Of a stretch of 6,858 bases of DNA, positions 1 through 5,097 are shown one piece after another (the stretch's first letter is position 1; the number at the start of each line of letters is the position of its first letter). Below the pieces are notes generated by a model. That model did not search any database. It had not been told where the DNA came from and worked only from the letters and a program-made list of their open reading frames with translations. The DNA comes from Dehalococcoidia bacterium. GTDB lineage: Bacteria > Chloroflexota > Dehalococcoidia > Dehalococcoidales > G020351185. Location of the stretch: contig DAOVXW010000032.1 in NCBI GenBank assembly GCA_030635945.1, positions 1-6,858 on the forward strand. The letters run 5' to 3'. A program made the position numbers and the translations under genes.

Positions 1-665
1 AACTGTTTTAAACCACGCTTAAACTCTCCCAGATTAATGAATTTTTTTAAATAACCGGTACCAAGCTTGCGTATGCCTGTGAACTCAACGAATACAAAGG
101 ATACCAGGGCCAGAGCCAAAGGCATGTTTATATCGGTATTAGCCGGGCGAAGCAGATGCACCTCGCCTTCAATGGTATGCACCGTTATCGAGCCAAAACC
201 GGGCAATAAACCCAGCCAGGCATTAAAACCGACAAAGAGAAATATTGTGGCTATGATGGGGAAAAATTTGCGTCCGTTTTCCTCGCCGGCAACACTGGTG
301 CACAGGTTATACAGCCAACCGAGCAGAAATTCAAAGGCAGCCTGTAATCTACCCGGTATCAGCTTCATTCGTCTTGTTACTATATAAGAAAAGACCACCA
401 GGAATATCATAGTAACCCAGGCAGCGATGACACTATTGGTAATAGGGAATCCAAATAAATGGAATACTACTTCAGCCGGCAGCTCCGGGTGCGGCTGGGG
501 AACAGTAATCCAATCTGGCATTTCGATACCGCCAAGCAGGTTTTGCCCCAGAGGACCGGCGGCGAAGCTGACCAGAATTAAAGCAAGTAAAACAACAGTG
601 AGCCCGATTGCCATCGGGAGCGAACAACCCAAGCAGCCTCTTTTCTTTTTAGGCTTTTCAGGCAC
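1..665 (-). CDS. atpB: ATP synthase F0 subunit a, 3'-truncated by window edge
   Basis: This is the membrane subunit a of F-type ATP synthase, which forms the two proton half-channels against the c-ring. I read 221 residues on the minus strand with no stop, running off the window at base 1. Hydrophobic segments lie at about residues 18-37, 76-97, 134-158 and 181-196. The stretch around residues 173-187 (RPANTDINMPLALAL) matches the conserved start of the transmembrane helix that precedes the catalytic region of subunit a (E. coli: PSADVNVTLSMAL). The essential arginine of the LRLFGN-type motif would lie beyond the window. The start is GTG at 665-663: it overlaps the stop of atpZ by one base (TAGTG), and AAGGAGG sits 7 bases upstream. 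The N-terminus is basic and carries a C-x-x-C pair (Cys11, Cys14) just before the first hydrophobic segment, which I cannot explain. Identity is secure; completeness is not. Confidence 0.93.
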   Translation of the reverse strand, partial: MPEKPKKKRGCLGCSLPMAIGLTVVLLALILVSFAAGPLGQNLLGGIEMPDWITVPQPHPELPAEVVFHLFGFPITNSVIAAWVTMIFLVVFSYIVTRRMKLIPGRLQAAFEFLLGWLYNLCTSVAGEENGRKFFPIIATIFLFVGFNAWLGLLPGFGSITVHTIEGEVHLLRPANTDINMPLALALVSFVFVEFTGIRKLGTGYLKKFINLGEFKRGLKQ

Positions 666-889
666 TAGGCATCCTCCTTGTCTTTCCTGTTCTTAAATAG
701 AGGTAACAGCATTCGATAAACGCCATAAACCGCAGCTATAAATCCAAATATTAAGCCGATTATTATAAAAAGGGGCTGTGTGTTTAGCTTGTTGTCCAGC
801 CACAGCCCTCCAAGCACTCCCATTAAAATAGCCAGCCCGATAAACCAACCGATACCAATTAAGTTTAAGGCTGCCTGCCATCTCTGCAT
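665..889 (-). CDS. atpZ: AtpZ/ATPase_gene1-type F0F1 accessory membrane protein
   Basis: This is a small protein of 74 residues from the ATG at 889-887. It has two hydrophobic segments, at about residues 8-28 and 39-61, and a basic, charged C-terminal tail. The pattern GLWLDNKLNTQPLFIIIG (28-45) is the usual signature of the family encoded at the head of many atp operons (Pfam ATPase_gene1, AtpI/AtpZ). Members are thought to help c-ring assembly or to act in Mg/Ca transport; the exact role is not shown here. Two membrane spans and the short length fit AtpZ better than the larger four-span AtpI. Start choice is open: GTG at 892 or TTG at 910 (81 residues) are in frame. GGTGA lies 10 bases before the ATG and 7 before the GTG, while the TTG has no Shine-Dalgarno. 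The gene ends in a one-base overlap with atpB, so the two are very probably translationally coupled. Confidence 0.85.
   Translation of the reverse strand: MQRWQAALNLIGIGWFIGLAILMGVLGGLWLDNKLNTQPLFIIIGLIFGFIAAVYGVYRMLLPLFKNRKDKEDA
673..679 (-). promoter_or_regulatory. Shine-Dalgarno deciding the atpB GTG start
   Basis: AAGGAGG on the minus strand lies inside the last codons of atpZ, 7 bases before GTG at 665. The only nearby ATG (672-670) reaches a stop within five codons, and the next in-frame ATG is codon 18. The GTG is therefore the best start. Confidence 0.85.
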
Positions 890-926
890 CACAACCCCGT
901 CACCCGCCAACTAGCAAAATATCAAA

Positions 927-946
927 ATTACCCCGTCCGGGTTAAT
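927..946 (-). terminator. Weak hairpin between the BFN gene and atpZ
   Basis: On the minus strand ATTAACCC can pair with GGGGTAAT around a GGAC loop (7 pairs with one A-G mismatch). The run downstream is T-rich (TTTTGATATTTT). This is only a poor match to a rho-independent terminator. It could attenuate transcription from the BFN gene into the atp operon, or do nothing. The BFN-atpZ gap is about 75 bases and I see no convincing separate promoter in it. Confidence 0.25.
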
Positions 947-964
947 CAGCTATCAAATTTTTAA

Positions 965-1543
965 TCAGGACTTATTTTTATCAAAGTCTTCCAGATCAAG
1001 CCCATCTATAAAATCACTGAAGGCAGATAGCCTCTTTAATTCCTCATCGCTTGCTTTTTTGCCTCTCCCCTCTTCCCCTGCTTCCTTTTTACCTGTGGCC
1101 AATTTTTCAGCTTCTTCAATCTTGTCCAGTGATATGCCTGCTTTTTCCAGAACCGATTCCTCGGCATAAATTGGTACTTCCACTCTAACCGCCAGTGCCA
1201 GTGCATCACTGGGCCTGGCGTCTATCTCAATCTGTTCTTCTTCAACATTGAGAATGATTTTGGCATAAAAGGTGTCGTTCATAAGATCACTGATTTTTAT
1301 AGAGTTAACAGAAGCCCCCAGCATCTCAACTATATTACGTAACAGGTCATGGGTTAACGGCCTGGGTAAAGTTTCTCCTCTTAGCTTTATTGCTATTGCA
1401 TTCGCCTCCGCTGGACCGATAAAGATGGGTAAATAACGCTCTGCTTCCTTTTCTTTCAGCATAACCACATATTGCGAGTTATGCATTGTAAGCTTTGGGT
1501 TCATCAATCCAACCCGGATACTCTCTATGGTCATTTCCAGCAT
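965..1543 (-). CDS. Bifunctional nuclease family (BFN/DUF151) protein
   Basis: This protein of 192 residues carries a full BFN domain (Pfam DNase-RNase, formerly DUF151) at about residues 5-140. Visible family motifs are LPIFIGPAEANAIA (38-51), RPLTHDLL (61-68), FYAKI (92-96), DARPSDALALAVR (108-120) and PIYAEESVLEKAGI (124-137). A lysine/glutamate-rich linker follows (about 148-168). A C-terminal segment, FSDFIDGLDLEDF (175-187), resembles the F-x-x-FL-D-x-x-x-PEDF tail common in bacterial members. Plant relatives have reported DNase and RNase activity and the fold is known from Thermotoga, but the physiological role in bacteria is unsettled, so nuclease activity here is inferred. The ATG at 1543 has a good Shine-Dalgarno (GAGGGGTGA); an in-frame ATG three codons on is less likely. 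It is the first gene of the leftward unit, upstream of atpZ-atpB, and may be co-transcribed with them. Confidence 0.9.
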   Translation of the reverse strand: MLEMTIESIRVGLMNPKLTMHNSQYVVMLKEKEAERYLPIFIGPAEANAIAIKLRGETLPRPLTHDLLRNIVEMLGASVNSIKISDLMNDTFYAKIILNVEEEQIEIDARPSDALALAVRVEVPIYAEESVLEKAGISLDKIEEAEKLATGKKEAGEEGRGKKASDEELKRLSAFSDFIDGLDLEDFDKNKS

Positions 1544-1547
1544 TTTT

Positions 1548-1556
1548 CACCCCTCA
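1548..1556 (-). promoter_or_regulatory. Shine-Dalgarno of the BFN gene
   Basis: GAGGGGTGA on the minus strand lies 4 bases before the ATG at 1543. It matches the core and the GTGA extension of the anti-Shine-Dalgarno complement, and supports this ATG over the internal one at 1534. Confidence 0.7.
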
Positions 1557-1577
1557 GGTTTCTCTGCGGCACAAGCT

Positions 1578-1607
1578 ATTCTACCTTTTAATTTGTAAAT
1601 CTGTCAA
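1578..1607 (-). promoter_or_regulatory. Predicted sigma-70-type promoter for the leftward unit
   Basis: On the minus strand a perfect -35 TTGACA (1607-1602) is followed, after an 18-base spacer, by -10 TAGAAT (1583-1578), 5 of 6 to consensus. The predicted transcription start is near 1571, giving a leader of about 28 bases that includes the Shine-Dalgarno of the BFN gene. It would drive that gene and possibly atpZ-atpB. Confidence 0.7.
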
Positions 1608-1631
1608 CTAAATAAGTTGATATTTTGACAG
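1601..1631. repeat. Inverted repeat between divergent promoters, possible operator
   Basis: CTGTCAA (1601-1607) and TTGACAG (1625-1631) form a perfect 7-base inverted repeat with a 17-base spacer. Each arm contains the -35 hexamer of one of the two divergent promoters. A nested palindrome, TCAACT-AAATA-AGTTGA (1604-1620), sits off-centre within it. The outer repeat may simply follow from two consensus -35 boxes facing away from each other. The inner one is not explained that way and could be a regulator site covering both -35 regions. Confidence 0.45.
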
Positions 1632-1655
1632 CACTTGGTTACATTATAGTATAAT
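1625..1655 (+). promoter_or_regulatory. Predicted sigma-70-type promoter for ppsA-dgt
   Basis: A perfect -35 TTGACA (1625-1630) and a perfect -10 TATAAT (1650-1655) are separated by 19 bases, slightly longer than ideal. The predicted start is near 1662, giving a leader of about 50 bases before the ppsA ATG at 1712. The spacer is AT-rich near the -10. Confidence 0.72.
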
Positions 1656-1669
1656 ACAAAAAACAGTAT

Positions 1670-1694
1670 TAAGGCCAAGTTATTCTATGCCTTA
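1670..1694 (+). other. Leader hairpin abutting the ppsA Shine-Dalgarno
   Basis: TAAGGC (1670-1675) pairs perfectly with GCCTTA (1689-1694) around a 13-base loop. The last stem base is also the first base of AGGAGG. A fold here lies in the predicted 5' leader and could affect ribosome access, but a six-pair stem with a long loop may be chance. Confidence 0.35.
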
Positions 1695-1699
1695 GGAGG
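1694..1699 (+). promoter_or_regulatory. Shine-Dalgarno of ppsA, deciding the start
   Basis: AGGAGG lies directly against an ATG at 1700, leaving no spacing. It is 12 bases from the in-frame ATG at 1712, which is long but usable. The second ATG is therefore the better start, removing four residues from the longest reading frame. Confidence 0.6.
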
Positions 1700-1711
1700 A
1701 TGTTTTTCGTT

Positions 1712-3970
1712 ATGCAGAAAAGCAATAAAAACATTGCCTGGTTTAAGGAGGTCACCAAAGATGATATTCCTTCTGTCGGTGGTAAGGGCGCCAATCTAGG
1801 CGAAATGACCCGGGCTAACATTCCAGTTCCCCCGGGTTTTATTGTTACCGTCAATGCCTACAACGGCTTTCTGAAGAAAGCAAATATCACCGCTAAAATC
1901 CGCACCTTGCTTAAACCTCTTGATCCAAACAAAAGCAAGCAACTGCAGCAAATTGCATCCGAAATCAAAAAAGTCATCATGGAATCCAGTATATCACCGG
2001 AACTGGCCAGCGAGATAAAGCAAGCCTATAAAGAGTTAGGCCTTGGGCTGGTGGCTGTACGCTCCTCGGCAACCGCCGAAGACCTTCCCGAAGCCTCCTT
2101 TGCCGGACAGCAAAGCACCTATCTCAACATTCAGGGTGAGGATGCGGTTGTCGAAGCCGTTCAAAAGTGCTGGGCTTCTCTGTTCGAGTCACGGGCAATA
2201 TATTATAGAATACAACACGGTTTTGATCACTTTAAGGTTGGTATTGCCGTTCCGGTGCAGAGAATGATACCCTCCCAGACATCCGGCGTTATGTTTACCA
2301 TTGAACCGGTAACCAGCGATTCCGAAAAGATTATTATTGAAGCTATCTATGGTCTGGGTGAAGGTTTGGTATCAGGTGAGGTAACACCCGATCTTTATAT
2401 CGTTAACAAGAAAGACTTCTCTATCATTTCCAAAATGATAAGCCAGCAGAAGCATCAGTTATCCCTTAACTCTGATGTTGCTAATAAAGATAATAATGCA
2501 TGGCACCCGATACCCGTTCAAGCCCAGGAAAAACAAAAAATATCCGATGATGATATTATCCGTATAGCCAGGCTGGGCCAGCATCTTGAAGAACACTATC
2601 AGTTTCCTCAGGATGTTGAATGGGCAAAGACAGGTGATGATATTTATATCGTTCAGACACGCCCGGTAACCGCCATTAAAGAGACGGCTGAGGAAGAACC
2701 CGAAATAGAAGCGACGGCTATTCTTGTCGGTGTTTCTGCCAGCCCCGGGCTTGCCTCAGGTCCGGTAAAGATAATACATGACGCCTCCGAGATAGACCGT
2801 GTCCTGGACGGAGACATCCTTGTCGCCGATATGACAACCCCCGATTTCGTACCAGCGATGAAAAGGGCGGCGGCTATCGTTACCGACCGTGGCGGACGTA
2901 CCGCCCACGCCGCCATCGTCAGCCGCGAACTTGGCATTCCCTGTGTTGTCGGCGCCGATAAAGCGACAACAAAACTTTCCAATAAAAAAATAATTACCGT
3001 TGACGGCTCGCACGGCAAGGTATATAAAGGCAAAGTAGCCCGCAGAATAACGACCACCCTGATGACAAACATCCTCAAGGAATCAATTGCAACAAAAACA
3101 AAGGTATACGTTAACCTGGCACAACCTGAGCTTGCCGACCGCATCGCTGCCCGTAATGTCGATGGCGTTGGCCTGTTGCGGGCTGAATTTATGGTTGCCC
3201 AAATCGGCGAGCACCCGAGCTATATGCTAAAAGAGAACAGGGGTGACGAGTTTATTGATAAGCTCTATACGGGCCTTGTAACATTTGCCAAAGCTTTCAA
3301 TCCGCGGCCGGTTGTCTATAGAACTACCGACTTCAAGACCAATGAATATCGTGAACTGATTGGCGGGCAGGAGTTTGAGGAGGTAGAGGAAAACCCGATG
3401 CTGGGTTATCGAGGGGCCTCCCGCTATATTACTGATATTGCTACCTTCAAGCTTGAGATAGAAGCTATAAAGAAGGTAAGGAAAGAATATAAGAACCTTT
3501 GGGTTATGATTCCCTTTGTGCGCACTGTCGCTGAGCTTAGACAAACCAAAGAAATCCTGGAAGCGGAAGGTTTAAAGCGCTCCGATGACTTCAAGTTATG
3601 GATGATGGTTGAAGTGCCATCCAACATCTTTATTCTGGAAAAGTTTCTGGAGGTCGGCATCGACGGCATTTCCATCGGCAGTAACGACCTCACCCAGCTT
3701 ACTTTAGGTATCGACCGCGATAGCGCAAGGCTGGCAACGACCTTTGACGAGAGAAATGAAGCCGTAGTGACAGCTTTGGAAAGGGCTATCAAGGTTTCAA
3801 AGAGTATGGGAGTTACCTCATCTATCTGTGGCCAGGCGCCCTCGGATTACCCGGAGCTTACCGAACAACTGGTCTCCTGGGGTATTACATCTGTTTCGGT
3901 AAACCCGGATGTTATAGGTTCTGTACGGGCTATAATCGCCAAGGCAGAGGCGAAACTTAAAACTAAATGA
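1712..3970 (+). CDS. ppsA: Phosphoenolpyruvate synthase (pyruvate, water dikinase)
   Basis: This enzyme makes PEP from pyruvate and ATP, giving AMP and phosphate, at the entry to gluconeogenesis in the cytoplasm. It has 752 residues from ATG 1712, slightly shorter than E. coli PpsA (792). Domains run in the family order. The N-terminal ATP-binding domain (about 15-325) has GGKGANLGEM (23-32), VRSSATAEDLPEASFAG (116-132) and VQTRPVT (314-320). The swivelling phosphohistidine domain (about 340-425) has GGRTAHAAIVSREL with His399 as the phosphorylated histidine. The PEP/pyruvate TIM barrel (about 440-745) has NPMLGYRGASRY (561-572), GSNDLTQLTLG (656-666) and ICGQAPSD with the catalytic Cys706. 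All key residues are present. The CGQAPSD form and the ENPM-GYRGA motif favour PEP synthase over pyruvate phosphate dikinase. Its stop overlaps the dgt start (ATGA), so the two genes are co-transcribed. The product is clear; the start is moderately sure. Confidence 0.95.
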   Translation: MQKSNKNIAWFKEVTKDDIPSVGGKGANLGEMTRANIPVPPGFIVTVNAYNGFLKKANITAKIRTLLKPLDPNKSKQLQQIASEIKKVIMESSISPELASEIKQAYKELGLGLVAVRSSATAEDLPEASFAGQQSTYLNIQGEDAVVEAVQKCWASLFESRAIYYRIQHGFDHFKVGIAVPVQRMIPSQTSGVMFTIEPVTSDSEKIIIEAIYGLGEGLVSGEVTPDLYIVNKKDFSIISKMISQQKHQLSLNSDVANKDNNAWHPIPVQAQEKQKISDDDIIRIARLGQHLEEHYQFPQDVEWAKTGDDIYIVQTRPVTAIKETAEEEPEIEATAILVGVSASPGLASGPVKIIHDASEIDRVLDGDILVADMTTPDFVPAMKRAAAIVTDRGGRTAHAAIVSRELGIPCVVGADKATTKLSNKKIITVDGSHGKVYKGKVARRITTTLMTNILKESIATKTKVYVNLAQPELADRIAARNVDGVGLLRAEFMVAQIGEHPSYMLKENRGDEFIDKLYTGLVTFAKAFNPRPVVYRTTDFKTNEYRELIGGQEFEEVEENPMLGYRGASRYITDIATFKLEIEAIKKVRKEYKNLWVMIPFVRTVAELRQTKEILEAEGLKRSDDFKLWMMVEVPSNIFILEKFLEVGIDGISIGSNDLTQLTLGIDRDSARLATTFDERNEAVVTALERAIKVSKSMGVTSSICGQAPSDYPELTEQLVSWGITSVSVNPDVIGSVRAIIAKAEAKLKTK

Positions 3971-5007
3971 TTAACCGGCTCAATATACGCCAGTTTATTG
4001 AGGAAAGGGAGTCCAATCTCTCCCCCTATGCGGCTAGAAACAGCCTATCGCAGGGAAGGTTGATATATGAGGATCCATGCCCGATACGCACAGCTTTCCA
4101 GCGTGACCGTGACCGCATCATTCACAGCAAGTCTTTCCGCCGCCTGAAGCACAAAACGCAGGTCTTTATTGCTCCCCCCGGCGACCATTACGTTACCCGG
4201 CTCACCCATACCCTTGAGGTAACTCAGCTGGCGCGGACGCTTGCCCGCTCTCTTAACCTTAATGAAGACCTCGCCGAAGCTATCAGCCTTGGGCACGACC
4301 TGGGGCATACCCCCTTCGGCCACATAGGCGAGGACGCCCTTAACGATTTATACCACGGAGGATTCAGGCACTACGAACAGAGCCTGCGCGTCGTCGACCT
4401 TCTGGAGAAAAATGGTCAGGGTTTGAACCTCACCTGTGAAGTAAGGGACGGTATACTGAACCACTCAAAGTCAGGCGAGGATATCTTTGGCCATAACTGG
4501 ACCAGGGCCGGCACCCTTGAGGGCGATATATGCAAGATTGCTGACGCCGTCGCTTATATAAATCACGATATCGTGGATGCAGTAAGGGCAGGCATTATTA
4601 ATGACGACAGCCTTCCGAAATCAGCTACTAAAATACTGGGTTATTCTCACCGCGAAAGAGTAAACACAATGATATGCGATATCATAGAAAACTCCTGGGA
4701 AGTAAGCGGCTTTGTCAACTTCGACAGCAAGCCCGCTATATGTATGGGTCAAAAGGTAACAGATGCCGCCAACAGCTTGCGCCAGTTCCTCTTTGATAAT
4801 GTTTATAAAAGAGTATCATCCCGTTCCGAATCGGAAAGAGCCAGAGAGATGGTTCGTCGGCTCTTTAATTATTTTATCGAACATGAAAATGAAATGCCTG
4901 CCGAATATCTCCTTCACGACACAGAGCTGGAACGCAGGGTTGTTGATTATATCGCCGGCATGACCGACCAGTATGCTTTGAATCTGGCTAAAAAGCTGAC
5001 ATTATAG
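3967..5007 (+). CDS. dgt: Deoxyguanosinetriphosphate triphosphohydrolase (HD family dNTPase)
   Basis: This enzyme hydrolyses dGTP, and often other dNTPs, to the deoxynucleoside and triphosphate, so it controls the dNTP pool. It has 346 residues, within the range of the shorter bacterial dGTPase-like proteins. The HD metal site is complete: His81 in RLTHTLEV, His110-Asp111 in GHDLGHTPFGH (109-119), and Asp193 in KIADAVAYINHD. The N-terminal part FQRDRDRIIHSKSFRRLKHK, followed by TQVF, is the standard substrate-side signature. Many relatives act as allosteric dNTPases, so substrate specificity cannot be read here. The ATG overlaps the ppsA stop by four bases (ATGA). No good Shine-Dalgarno is near it (GAGGCG is about 17 bases away), so translation is probably coupled to ppsA. 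Placement just before primase fits a link between dNTP supply and replication, although functional coupling is inference. Confidence 0.94.
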   Translation: MINRLNIRQFIEERESNLSPYAARNSLSQGRLIYEDPCPIRTAFQRDRDRIIHSKSFRRLKHKTQVFIAPPGDHYVTRLTHTLEVTQLARTLARSLNLNEDLAEAISLGHDLGHTPFGHIGEDALNDLYHGGFRHYEQSLRVVDLLEKNGQGLNLTCEVRDGILNHSKSGEDIFGHNWTRAGTLEGDICKIADAVAYINHDIVDAVRAGIINDDSLPKSATKILGYSHRERVNTMICDIIENSWEVSGFVNFDSKPAICMGQKVTDAANSLRQFLFDNVYKRVSSRSESERAREMVRRLFNYFIEHENEMPAEYLLHDTELERRVVDYIAGMTDQYALNLAKKLTL

Positions 5008-5083
5008 ACTATTTTATTTAAAATAAACCATATGTATTTTTTCCGCTTACTTATTTAGACAGGATTAACAAAGTGAAAAGTAG
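5008..5083 (+). other. AT-rich dgt-dnaG spacer, no clear terminator
   Basis: The spacer contains an AT-only palindrome, ATTTTA-TT-TAAAAT (5011-5024), and a run of six T at 5037-5042. With no G+C stem it is not a convincing rho-independent terminator, so read-through from ppsA-dgt into dnaG is likely. No small gene is evident. Confidence 0.3.
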
Positions 5084-5089
5084 TATAAT
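5084..5089 (+). promoter_or_regulatory. -10 element for a probably leaderless dnaG transcript
   Basis: A perfect TATAAT ends 8 bases before the dnaG ATG, which puts the predicted start of transcription at about 5096, within two bases of the ATG. No good -35 exists at 16-19 base spacing; TTAACA (5065-5070) is only 13 bases away. There is no Shine-Dalgarno before the ATG, which supports leaderless translation from this promoter. The same AGTATAAT octamer occurs at the ppsA -10. Confidence 0.5.
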
Positions 5090-5097
5090 TTAGTTAT

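Noticed and set aside
67..696. Two plus-strand open frames (67-387 and 427-696) opposite atpB
   Set aside because: They lie antisense to a clear subunit a coding region, have no family resemblance and no promoter or Shine-Dalgarno of note; they are shadows of atpB.
1700..1711. ATG at 1700 as the ppsA start
   Set aside because: It directly touches AGGAGG, leaving no spacing for the ribosome; the ATG at 1712 is better placed.
2653..3144. 163-codon minus-strand open frame inside ppsA
   Set aside because: It covers the phosphohistidine domain of PEP synthase on the opposite strand and its composition (Ser, Ala and Val rich) is typical of an antisense shadow.
3227..3792. Two overlapping minus-strand open frames within the ppsA barrel domain
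   Set aside because: Antisense to well-conserved PEP synthase motifs, with no independent signal.
5011..5042. Rho-independent terminator after dgt
   Set aside because: The palindrome is purely A/T with a 2-base centre and sits 13 bases from the T run; too weak to call.
5065..5089. TTAACA as the -35 partner of the dnaG TATAAT
   Set aside because: The spacer is only 13 bases, too short for a normal sigma-70-type promoter; only the -10 is called.
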